Assembly: GCA_011391545.1 (NCBI GenBank)
Contig: JAABQI010000011.1
Coordinates: 1-37,895, forward strand
From: Rhodoferax sp.
GTDB taxonomy: Bacteria > Pseudomonadota > Gammaproteobacteria > Burkholderiales > Burkholderiaceae_C
Length of the DNA: 37,895 nucleotides
Direction: 5' to 3'
Shown here: one piece after another, positions 16,115 through 23,251 of the stretch
Layout of the letters: the number at the start of each line of letters is the position of its first letter
How positions within the stretch are numbered: the first letter of the stretch is position 1
Program-made: the position numbers and the translations under genes
The notes under the pieces: model-generated
The model's input: the letters and a program-made list of their open reading frames with translations, nothing else
Told to the model about the DNA's origin: nothing
Database searches by the model: none

Positions 16115-17038
16115 TCAACCATGCGACAGCGCGAAGCCCGGGCGGGCATATTGCTCTTTCAGGTAGTCCACCCACAGCCGCACGCGCAGCGGCAAATGCT
16201 TGCGCTGGGGAAAGACGGCGTAAATGCCGTTGGAAGGTGCCGCAAACTCCTCCAGCACCGGCACCAGCGCGCCCGAGGCCACCTCGGCCTGCACCTCCCA
16301 GGTGCTGCGCCAGGCAATGCCGTAACCCGCCAGACACCAGTCGAACAACACCTCGCCATCCGAGCAACTCAGCGGCCCGCCGGGCTTGAGGTGAATCACT
16401 TCAAGGCCTTCTTTCTGTGGCACTGAAAAGGCCCAGCCCCGTGTTTGCGAGGCATCGCTGGACAGCGTCAGGCAATCGAAGCGGGCCAGATCGTGCGGGT
16501 GCTGCGGCGTGCCGTGGCGTTTCAGATAACCGGGCGTGGCCACGCAAAGGCGGCGGTTGTCGGCCAGGCGCACGCTCACCAGCGAGGAGTCGGGCATTTC
16601 GCCCACGCGCACGGCGCAGTCGAAGCCCTCGGCCGCCAGGTCCACCACCCGGTCGCTGAGGTTGAGGGAAATCGTCACCTCGGGGTGCAACTCGCGAAAG
16701 CGCGGCACCAGGGGCGCCACATGGCGGCGGCCAAACCCGGCCGGCGCAGTCAGGCTCAAATGGCCGCTGGCCTTGATGCCGCCCGCCGACACGCTGGCCT
16801 CGGCATTGGCCAGGTCGCTGAGCAGGCGCTGGCAGTCTTCCAGAAATGCGTTTCCTTCGTGCGTCAGGCTCACGCGCCGCGTGGTGCGCACCAGCAGTTT
16901 GACACCGAGCCGGTCTTCCAGCGCATCAAGGCGCCGGCCGATGATGGCGGCCGCCACGCCCTCGGCCTTGGCTGCCGCAGTCAGGCCACCGCGGGTGGCC
17001 ACTGCCACAAAGGTTTCGAGTTGTTTGAGTTTGCTCAT
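16115..17038 (-). CDS. LysR-family transcriptional regulator
   Basis: A 307-residue LysR-type regulator. The N-terminal winged helix-turn-helix (about 4-62) reads KLKQLETFVAVATRGGLTAA, then EGVAAAIIGRRLDALEDRLG and LLVRTTRRVSLTHEG. The effector-binding domain follows, with PRFRELHPEVTISLNLSDR and FDCAVRVGEMPDSSLV, as in the CrgA/aldehyde-stress subgroup. The ATG at 17038 is preferred; the track start 33 bases upstream is a TTG adding an unlikely tail. Unusually, the recognition helix reads GVAAAIIGRRLDAL where most homologues have vSqpavSrri-type residues. The target is unknown; no divergent gene sits at its promoter, which faces the 3' end of hexR. Confidence 0.9.
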   Translation of the reverse strand: MSKLKQLETFVAVATRGGLTAAAKAEGVAAAIIGRRLDALEDRLGVKLLVRTTRRVSLTHEGNAFLEDCQRLLSDLANAEASVSAGGIKASGHLSLTAPAGFGRRHVAPLVPRFRELHPEVTISLNLSDRVVDLAAEGFDCAVRVGEMPDSSLVSVRLADNRRLCVATPGYLKRHGTPQHPHDLARFDCLTLSSDASQTRGWAFSVPQKEGLEVIHLKPGGPLSCSDGEVLFDWCLAGYGIAWRSTWEVQAEVASGALVPVLEEFAAPSNGIYAVFPQRKHLPLRVRLWVDYLKEQYARPGFALSHG

Positions 17039-17122
17039 GGTTTGGGCGCCAGCGCACGCGTCCGGCTGCAAAGGCGCATGTTAACAACGCCGTCCGGGTG
17101 CTTCAAACTGAGGAATCAGGGT

Positions 17123-17971
17123 TCAGGTGTAGCGCTTGCTGCGCAAATTGTTCTTCATGTCGCGCAACAGGGGCTGCAACTTGTCGCCGCCAATTCGCAA
17201 GGCCACGCAGGTGGCCAGGATGTCGATGATCATCAGGTGCAGCAGGCGCGACACCATGGGGCTGTAGCGGTCATACCCTTCCGGGTGGTCGGCGGCCACA
17301 TGGATGTCACCCGCGGCGGCCAGCGGTGAACCGCTGGCAGTAATCACGATGGTGGTGGCGCCATTTTTGCGTGCAATGTCGCACGAGTCCATCAAATCGC
17401 GGGTGCGCCCCGAATTGGAAATCACCAGCACACAGTCGCCGGGCTGCAACAGCGAGGCGCTCATCACCTGCATGTGGCCGTCGCTGTAGGCCACGCCGTT
17501 GATGCCGAGCCGGAAAAACTTGTGTTGCGCATCCTGCGCCACCACGCCCGAGTTGCCTACCCCGAAAAACTCGATGCGCCGGCCCGCCTTGTAGGCCGCC
17601 ACCAGCGCATCCACCGCTTTTTCAATGGCGCTGGCCGACGCGTCATTGCGGTATTTCAAAAAGGCCGCGACGGTGTTGTCGATGACCTTGACCATGATGT
17701 CGCTGGTCTTGTCGTCCACATCGACGCTGCGGTGGATAAAGGGCACACCTTCGCGCACACTGCCAGCCAGCTTGAGCTTGAAGTCGCTCAGGCCGTCGTA
17801 ACCCACACTGCGGCAAAAGCGCACAACGGTCGGTTTGCTCACATGGGCGCGGTCGGCCAGTTCGCTCACCGGCAGCAGGGCAAAACTGCGCGGGTCGCTC
17901 AGCACCAGTTTGGCCACGCGCTGTTCGGCGGGGGCCAGCGAGGGCAGGCAGGCCTTGATTCGGTCTAGCAC
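17123..17971 (-). CDS. hexR: HexR-type RpiR-family regulator of central carbon metabolism
   Basis: A DNA-binding repressor with an N-terminal RpiR helix-turn-helix (about 1-77; ELADRAHVSKPTVVRFCRSVGYDGLSDFKLKLA) and a C-terminal SIS sugar-phosphate domain (about 120-260; FFGVGNSGVVAQDAQHKFFRLG, VISNSGRTRDLM). HexR proteins sense 2-keto-3-deoxy-6-phosphogluconate and control zwf and Entner-Doudoroff genes. It overlaps the end of zwf, so both are cotranscribed. Two starts are possible: TTG at 17986 (track) or GTG at 17971. The GTG gives the familiar LDRIKACLPSLAPAEQRV N-terminus and has GGAG 6 bases upstream, so it is used here. Confidence 0.9.
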   Translation of the reverse strand: MLDRIKACLPSLAPAEQRVAKLVLSDPRSFALLPVSELADRAHVSKPTVVRFCRSVGYDGLSDFKLKLAGSVREGVPFIHRSVDVDDKTSDIMVKVIDNTVAAFLKYRNDASASAIEKAVDALVAAYKAGRRIEFFGVGNSGVVAQDAQHKFFRLGINGVAYSDGHMQVMSASLLQPGDCVLVISNSGRTRDLMDSCDIARKNGATTIVITASGSPLAAAGDIHVAADHPEGYDRYSPMVSRLLHLMIIDILATCVALRIGGDKLQPLLRDMKNNLRSKRYT

Positions 17972-19419
17972 TCCTCGCTCCAGCAAAAGCCGTCGCGGGC
18001 AATCATGGTGCTGGTGGCGCTGGGGCCCCAGGTGCCTGCGGCATAGGGCTTCGGGCCCTGCGCATCGGTCTGCCAGTGGTTCAGGATGGGCTCGACCCAG
18101 CGCCAGGCTTCTTCCTGCTCGTCGCTGCGCACAAACAGGTTCAGGCGTCCGTCAATCACGTCCAGCAGCAGTCGCTCATAGGCGCCGACACGTTCGCCGC
18201 CAAAGCGTTTGTCGAAGTCCAGATCCAGTTGCACCGGCGCCAGGATGTTGGAGTTCTGGCGCTTGTCCTGGGCTTGTGCCAGCAGGTGCAGCTCCAGTCC
18301 GTCCTTGGGTTGCAGGTTGATCACCAAGCGGTTGGCGTCGCCAATCTGCGAATTGAAAATGGCGTGCGGCGTGGGCCGGAAGTTCACCACAATGCGTGCG
18401 TCACGCCCGGCCAGACGCTTGCCGGTGCGGATGTAAAACGGCACGCCAGCCCAGCGCCAGTTGGAAATTTCGGTGCGCAGCGCGACAAAGGTCTCGGTCC
18501 GGCTGGCCGGGCTCACGCCCAGTTCTTCACGGTAACCTGGCACGGCTGCGCCGGCAATGGCACCCGCGGCATACTGGCCGCGAATCACATCCTGTGTCAG
18601 GGTCTCCGCAGTCCAGGGCTTGAGCGAGCGCAACACCTTGAGCTTTTCGTCGCGGATGGCATCGGCGTGTGAGTTGATCGGGGGTTCCATGCCAATCGCG
18701 CACAGCAGTTGCAGCGCGTGGTTTTGCACCATGTCGCGCAGCGCGCCGGTGGTCTCGTAAAACGCACCGCGCTTTTCCACGCCAAGCTCTTCAGCAATCG
18801 TGATCTGGATGTTGGCAATGTGCTCACGCCGCCACAGCGGCTCAAACAGGGCATTGCCAAAACGCAGCGCAAACAGGTTTTGCACGGCGGGTTTGCCCAG
18901 GTAATGGTCGATGCGGAACACCTGCTTTTCGCTGAACACCTGGGCCACACTGCGGTTGATGGCGCGGTTGCTGGCCAGGTCGTGGCCCAGCGGCTTTTCC
19001 AGCACCACGCGGGTCTGCGGCGTGTTGAGTCCGGCCGCAGCCAGTTGCTCGACAATGGTGGTGAACAGCGTGGGCGCGGTGGCCAGGTACATCACCACGG
19101 TGTCGGCCTGGCGCTGCGCCAGTTTGTCACGCAGGTAAGCGTAATGCGCGGGTTTGGACAAGTCCATGCTGACAAATTCCAGCAGGCTGGAAAAGCGCAA
19201 AAATTCTTCCGGACTGGGGCGTTTGGCCAGTTCCACTTGCTCAAACCGGGCCTGGATCATGGCGCGGTAGCGCTCGTCGCTCAGGTCATCGCGACCGACA
19301 CCAATGATGCGCGCCCCTTCGGGCAGGGTGCCGTGTTTGAAGGCCTGGAACAGGGCGGGCATCAGCTTGCGCCAGGACAGGTCGCCGGTGCCGCCAAAGA
19401 GAACAAGGTCAAAGCTCAT
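17965..19419 (-). CDS. zwf: glucose-6-phosphate 1-dehydrogenase
   Basis: It oxidises glucose-6-phosphate to 6-phosphogluconolactone with NADP+, the entry to the oxidative pentose phosphate and Entner-Doudoroff routes. The 484 residues have the nucleotide loop FGGTGDLSWRKLMPALF (8-24), EKPLGHDLASN, and the active-site signature RIDHYLGKPAVQNL at 169-182. The ATG at 19419 (MSFDLVLFGGTGDL) is chosen; the track ORF runs 44 codons further through the promoter and the probable HexR operator. hexR overlaps its 3' end. pgl and edd-eda are not in the window; pgi and tal lie a few kilobases away on the other strand. Confidence 0.95.
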   Translation of the reverse strand: MSFDLVLFGGTGDLSWRKLMPALFQAFKHGTLPEGARIIGVGRDDLSDERYRAMIQARFEQVELAKRPSPEEFLRFSSLLEFVSMDLSKPAHYAYLRDKLAQRQADTVVMYLATAPTLFTTIVEQLAAAGLNTPQTRVVLEKPLGHDLASNRAINRSVAQVFSEKQVFRIDHYLGKPAVQNLFALRFGNALFEPLWRREHIANIQITIAEELGVEKRGAFYETTGALRDMVQNHALQLLCAIGMEPPINSHADAIRDEKLKVLRSLKPWTAETLTQDVIRGQYAAGAIAGAAVPGYREELGVSPASRTETFVALRTEISNWRWAGVPFYIRTGKRLAGRDARIVVNFRPTPHAIFNSQIGDANRLVINLQPKDGLELHLLAQAQDKRQNSNILAPVQLDLDFDKRFGGERVGAYERLLLDVIDGRLNLFVRSDEQEEAWRWVEPILNHWQTDAQGPKPYAAGTWGPSATSTMIARDGFCWSEEC

Positions 19420-19471
19420 GTGAAAAGTCAGCGTTGGGTTGAGAGGGACGAAGCCAAAAATGAACCCGTAA

Positions 19472-19486
19472 TGTAACTTAGTTTCA
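19472..19486. promoter_or_regulatory. probable HexR operator
   Basis: TGTAACTTAGTTTCA is a 15-bp near-perfect palindrome (arms TGTAACT / AGTTTCA, one asymmetric pair). Read on the minus strand it matches the gammaproteobacterial HexR consensus TGTAATTAAATTACA at 12 of 15 positions. Its near edge is 52 bases upstream of the zwf ATG, inside the zwf-hexR promoter region, which is where HexR autoregulates in other bacteria. It also lies about 145 bases upstream of the divergent exbB start. The assignment is by motif and context only. Confidence 0.55.
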
Positions 19487-19515
19487 TGATTTTTGACAAA
19501 GTTGGTAACCATTGT

Positions 19516-19531
19516 CGTTGCCGCTGCAACG
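19516..19531. promoter_or_regulatory. GTTGC/GCAAC palindrome in the zwf-exbB divergent region
   Basis: CGTTGC-CGCT-GCAACG has perfect 6-bp arms. The core resembles the palindrome at 6218-6234 (GTTGC-N3-GCAAC), differing by one spacer base. It sits between the zwf-hexR and exbB promoter regions, 99 bases before the exbB start. No regulator can be named with confidence. Confidence 0.35.
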
Positions 19532-19630
19532 CTGTGAGCCACTTTCACCATCTGTTCCGATGGGCGCAGCCTGCTTCGATAAACTACCCTTGTGAATCGA
19601 TGTCCCCCAAATCCCGTTTAAGGAAACATA

Positions 19631-20461
19631 GTGCAAATCAAGGTTAAGGCATGGCTGGCGTCGTGCGGATGCGCGTTGGCGCTGGCATTCACCCTGTTGC
19701 CAGTCGCGACGCATGCTCAAAGCGCCACCACGGCCGCGGCCCAGCCTGCGAACGGCGAAGCGCCCGCAACGCTGCCGGTCATCACCGACGTGAAGCCAGC
19801 CACCGACAACCCCTACGGTCTTGAATCCCTCTGGAAGACCTCGGACGCGGTGGCCAAGGTTGTGCTACTGCTCTTGCTCATCATGAGCGCGGGCAGCTGG
19901 TACATCCTGATCGTCAAGGTCCTTGAACAATCCAGGATGCTGCGCCAGTCCAGGGCCGCCGCCAGAGACTTCTGGTCTGCCGGCACGATCGAGCAAGGCG
20001 CAGCCACTCTGGAAGCCACCAGTCCCTACCGCTTCATGGCCGATGCCGCCAGCAACGCCGTCAAAAAGCATGTCGGCCTGATGGGCCATGTGGACCTCAA
20101 CGACTGGATTGCCATGGGCATCCAGCGCGCCGTGGACCGCATCCAGAGCAGCACGCAAAACGGACTCGCATTCCTGGCCACCGTGGGTTCCATCGCTCCG
20201 TTTGTCGGCCTGTTTGGCACCGTCTGGGGCATCTACCATGCGCTGACTGCCATCGGCATCTCGGGCCAGGCTTCAATCGACAAGGTGGCCGGCCCGGTCG
20301 GCGAGGCGCTGATCATGACGGCCATCGGCCTGGCCGTGGCCGTGCCGGCCGTGCTGTCGTACAACTGGCTGGTGCGCCGCAACAAGGCCGTCATGGACGA
20401 GGTGCGCGCCTTCAGCCAGGACCTGCACGCCGTGGTGCTGGGCTCGGTCAAGAAAACCTGA
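19631..20461 (+). CDS. exbB: ExbB proton channel subunit of a TonB system
   Basis: Inner-membrane subunit that, with ExbD, energises TonB using the proton gradient. It has 276 residues with a Sec-type signal peptide (about 1-29, ending in ATHA), a periplasmic linker, a membrane helix VVLLLLLIMSAGSWYILIV, a cytoplasmic domain, and two further helices with [20 protein letters not shown] and GPVGEALIMTAIGLAVAVPAVLSYN. It starts with GTG after AAGGA at about 7 bases. It is first in exbB-exbD-exbD-tonB. Compared with the ExbB-like protein at 9681 it has an extra N-terminal extension, so they are not recent duplicates. Confidence 0.9.
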   Translation: MQIKVKAWLASCGCALALAFTLLPVATHAQSATTAAAQPANGEAPATLPVITDVKPATDNPYGLESLWKTSDAVAKVVLLLLLIMSAGSWYILIVKVLEQSRMLRQSRAAARDFWSAGTIEQGAATLEATSPYRFMADAASNAVKKHVGLMGHVDLNDWIAMGIQRAVDRIQSSTQNGLAFLATVGSIAPFVGLFGTVWGIYHALTAIGISGQASIDKVAGPVGEALIMTAIGLAVAVPAVLSYNWLVRRNKAVMDEVRAFSQDLHAVVLGSVKKT

Positions 20462-20474
20462 ACGGCCCTGTCGC

Positions 20475-20906
20475 ATGTCCATGAACCCCGGCTCCAGCGA
20501 TGACGGCGATGACGCGCTCATGTCGGCCATCAACACCACGCCGCTGGTGGACGTGATGCTGGTGCTGCTGATCATCTTCCTGATCACGATTCCCGTGGTC
20601 ACCACCTCGATCAAGCTCTCGCTGCCCAAGGAGCGCGTGGAAGTGCGTGAAACCAAGCCCGAGAACATCATCATCTCGGTCGATCAGGGTGGCAACATCT
20701 ATTGGTACGAGGCACGCATCAACAATGTGGATGCGCTGGTGGCGAAACTCAGCAAAGTCTCCAGCGTTAATCCGCAGCCGGAAGTGCAGGTGCGCGGTGA
20801 CGCCAACGCCCGATTTGAGGGTGTCGGCAAAGTCCTGCTGGCCTGTCAGCGCGCGGGCATCGTCAAGGTCACCTTCATCACCGAGCCGCCGCCGCTGGGC
20901 GCTTGA
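20475..20906 (+). CDS. exbD: ExbD, first copy
   Basis: A 143-residue ExbD/TolR-family protein, 13 bases downstream of exbB. It has a hydrophilic N-terminus rich in Asp and Ser, one membrane helix with the conserved Asp in INTTPLVDVMLVLLIIFLIT, and a periplasmic domain with ENIIISVDQGGNIYWYEARI and AGIVKVTFITEPP. The second ExbD follows after 22 bases. The two differ markedly in the periplasmic part, so each may contact a different partner. Confidence 0.9.
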   Translation: MSMNPGSSDDGDDALMSAINTTPLVDVMLVLLIIFLITIPVVTTSIKLSLPKERVEVRETKPENIIISVDQGGNIYWYEARINNVDALVAKLSKVSSVNPQPEVQVRGDANARFEGVGKVLLACQRAGIVKVTFITEPPPLGA

Positions 20907-20928
20907 GCGCCAACAAGGAAATGACCTC

Positions 20929-21357
20929 ATGGGAATGCGCTTAGGAAACACCAGCGACTCGGGTGAGCCCGAAGTCATGATGGAGATCAACACCACGCCG
21001 CTGATCGACGTGATGCTGGTCTTGCTGGTCATGCTCATCATCACCATCCCGATCCAACTGCACTCAGTCGAATTGGCGCTGCCGGTGGGCGCGCCGCCCA
21101 GCACGCTCGTCAAGCCCGAGAAGATCCAGATTGACATCGACGCGCAAAGCATGGTCTATTGGCAGGGCCTGCCTGTGTCGGCAGCCGGGCTCGACGAAAA
21201 CATGAAAGCCATTGCGCCGCAAACGCCCCAGCCTGAAGTTCACATCCGCCCCGACAAAGCCTCGCAATACGCCGTTTTTGCCAATGTGCTGTCCAGCAGC
21301 AAGCGCCTGGGGCTGAACAAGATTGCCGTGATTGGCGCGGAGCAGTTTGTCCAATGA
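20929..21357 (+). CDS. exbD: ExbD, second copy
   Basis: A 142-residue ExbD paralogue. The membrane helix again carries the essential Asp (INTTPLIDVMLVLLVMLIIT), followed by PIQLHSVELALPVGAPPSTL and a periplasmic domain ending in LNKIAVIGAEQFVQ. The ATG at 20929 has AAGGA 9 bases upstream. The track ORF starting at 20647 is an out-of-frame read-in from the first exbD and should be trimmed. Its stop overlaps the tonB start as ATGA. Confidence 0.9.
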   Translation: MGMRLGNTSDSGEPEVMMEINTTPLIDVMLVLLVMLIITIPIQLHSVELALPVGAPPSTLVKPEKIQIDIDAQSMVYWQGLPVSAAGLDENMKAIAPQTPQPEVHIRPDKASQYAVFANVLSSSKRLGLNKIAVIGAEQFVQ

Positions 21358-22007
21358 ACACGCTTGGAATGCATGACCGTTTTGAGCCGCGCGACCCCTC
21401 GCGGCGACTCAAGGCGATCGTCATCGTCGTGGTGCTGCATGCCTTGCTCGGTTATGCCCTGGTCTCGGGACTGGCCCGCAAAGGGCTGAACCTGATCAAG
21501 AAACCGTTGGAGGCCGTGGTGATCCAGGAGGTGATCATTCCACCGCCGCCGCCACCGCCGCCTCCCAGGAAAATCGAGAAACCCCGGGAGATGCCCAAGG
21601 CCGAGGCGCCGCCGCTGCCCTTTGTGCCGCCACCCGATGTGACACCGCAGGTCACCAGCAATGCGCCCGTGATCGAATCCGTGGCAACGCCGCCGCCAGA
21701 GCCCGTCGTGATTGCACCGCCGCCCCCGCCAGAACCGGTGGCAACTGGCCCCAAACTCACCAGCATCGGGCTGGCTTGCCCCAGGCAGGTGCCACCGGAA
21801 ATGCCGCGAAGGGCCTTGCGGGATGGCACTGAGGGCGTGGTCAAGGCGCAGATTCACGTCAGGGGCGGCACCATTGTCGATGTGACCATTTTGTCTGGCC
21901 CACCCGTCTTTCATGCCGCCGTCAAGGCAGCCATGATGCAGTACACCTGCGTCACCGATGGTGGCGAGATCATTGCAACGCAGGAATTCAATTTCAGGAT
22001 TGAATAA
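21354..22007 (+). CDS. tonB: TonB energy transducer
   Basis: It spans from the inner membrane to outer-membrane receptors and transmits ExbB/ExbD energy for uptake of siderophores, heme, cobalamin or sugars. The 217 residues have a short basic N-terminus, one membrane anchor (AIVIVVVLHALLGYALVSGL, about 21-40), a periplasmic Pro-rich stretch with a run of nine Pro, and a C-terminal TonB domain (about 140-217; MPRRALRDGTEGVVKAQIHV, ILSGPPVFHAAVKAAMMQY). Two Cys residues in the domain (GLACPRQ and QYTCV) could form a disulfide. Overlap with exbD makes the four genes one coupled operon. No TonB-dependent receptor is adjacent, so the cargo is unknown. Confidence 0.9.
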   Translation: MNTLGMHDRFEPRDPSRRLKAIVIVVVLHALLGYALVSGLARKGLNLIKKPLEAVVIQEVIIPPPPPPPPPRKIEKPREMPKAEAPPLPFVPPPDVTPQVTSNAPVIESVATPPPEPVVIAPPPPPEPVATGPKLTSIGLACPRQVPPEMPRRALRDGTEGVVKAQIHVRGGTIVDVTILSGPPVFHAAVKAAMMQYTCVTDGGEIIATQEFNFRIE

Positions 22008-22118
22008 GAGGATTGAAAGGAGCGACGCACGGACGCTGGCCGACCACAGTGTGCTGGTGGTGGCCGTGGTGTAACCGCCCGGTATCGGTTCACGGGGCTG
22101 TCGCCTGATAATGTGCGC

Positions 22119-23066
22119 ATGAACCAACTCGATGCCCTCAAACAATTCACCACCGTGGTGGCCGATACCGGCGACTTCAGGCAAATAGAAGCCTTCCAGC
22201 CCACCGACGCCACCACCAACCCGTCGCTGATCCTGAAAGCGGTGCAAAAGCCCGAATACCGCTCGCTGCTCGACGAGACCGTGGCCCAGTACCGCGGCCG
22301 CGCGCTCGACGAGATCACCGACCGGCTGCTGGTGCGTTTTGGCTGCGAGATTCTGTCGCTCATTCCGGGGCGGGTTTCCACCGAGGTCGACGCCCGCTTG
22401 AGCTTTGACGCGGATGCGACGTATACCCGCGCCGAACGGCTGATCGAGTTGTATCAGGCGCAGGGCATTCACATCGACCGCGTGCTGATCAAGGTGGCCG
22501 CCACCTGGGAGGGCATCCAGGCCGCCAGCCGGCTGGAGCAGCGCGGCATTCACACCAACCTGACGCTGCTGTTTTCCTTTTGCCAGGCGGTGGCCTGCGG
22601 CCAGGCCAAAGTGCAATTGATTTCGCCCTTTGTCGGGCGCATCTACGACTGGTACAAAAAATCTGCCGGTGCGGCCTGGGTCGAGGCTGACCATGCCGGC
22701 GCCAACGACCCCGGTGTGCAGTCGGTGACGCAAATCTTCAACTATTACAAAAGGCATGGCATTGGTACCGAGGTCATGGGCGCAAGTTTTCGCAACATCG
22801 GCCAGATCACGGCGCTGGCCGGCTGCGACCTGCTGACCATCAGCCCCGACTTGCTGGCCCAACTCGCTGACAGCAAGGCTCCGCTGGTGCGCGCGCTCGG
22901 CGCCCAGGCGGCGCAGGCGCTGGATCTGCCTTTTGTAAACTATGACGAGGCGGCTTTTCGCTTTGCGCTCAATCAGGATGCCATGGGCACCGAGAAGCTG
23001 GCCGAGGGCATTCGCGCGTTTTGCGCCGACGCCGGCAAACTCGACCAGATGTTGCTGGCGGCATGA
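22119..23066 (+). CDS. tal: transaldolase
   Basis: It transfers a dihydroxyacetone unit between sedoheptulose-7-P and glyceraldehyde-3-P in the non-oxidative pentose phosphate pathway. The 315 residues are of the TalB class: [10 protein letters not shown] at 29-38, [10 protein letters not shown] near 88-97, and the Schiff-base Lys at about 125 in [12 protein letters not shown]. The ATG at 22119 is favoured over the GTG two codons earlier used by the track. The 111 bases between tonB and tal hold no clear terminator, so some readthrough from tonB is possible. pgi follows after a repeat-containing gap. Confidence 0.95.
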   Translation: MNQLDALKQFTTVVADTGDFRQIEAFQPTDATTNPSLILKAVQKPEYRSLLDETVAQYRGRALDEITDRLLVRFGCEILSLIPGRVSTEVDARLSFDADATYTRAERLIELYQAQGIHIDRVLIKVAATWEGIQAASRLEQRGIHTNLTLLFSFCQAVACGQAKVQLISPFVGRIYDWYKKSAGAAWVEADHAGANDPGVQSVTQIFNYYKRHGIGTEVMGASFRNIGQITALAGCDLLTISPDLLAQLADSKAPLVRALGAQAAQALDLPFVNYDEAAFRFALNQDAMGTEKLAEGIRAFCADAGKLDQMLLAA

Positions 23067-23093
23067 GTTTCCGGATGGGGAAAATATGGCCTT

Positions 23094-23164
23094 GTCATTG
23101 CGAGCGCAGCGCGGCAATCCATGACTCCCGAATGAATGGATCGCCGCGCTGCGCTCGCGATGAC
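23094..23164. repeat. REP-like inverted repeat between tal and pgi
   Basis: Arms of 29 bases (23094-23122 and 23136-23164) pair at 27 of 29 positions across a 13-base loop. The arm begins GTCATTGCGAGCGCAGCGCG, a form seen in many proteobacterial intergenic repeats (GTCATTGCGAGCG... / ...CGCTCGCAATGAC). A truncated copy of the arm end, TTCGCAATGACA, occurs at about 23206-23217. It may act as a transcript-end or mRNA-stabilising structure between tal and pgi, or be a non-autonomous mobile palindrome. Confidence 0.75.
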
Positions 23165-23251
23165 GGTTCAGGGTCCATGAGCGGTATCGGGCCGGATACG
23201 GCTGGTTCGCAATGACAGTGTTGTTAAGTTTTAACTGGAATGAGATTGTTT

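Noticed and set aside
21240-23117. 625-residue minus-strand ORF across tonB and tal
   Set aside because: Shadow of tonB and tal; both plus-strand genes have strong family motifs, and the antisense product has none.
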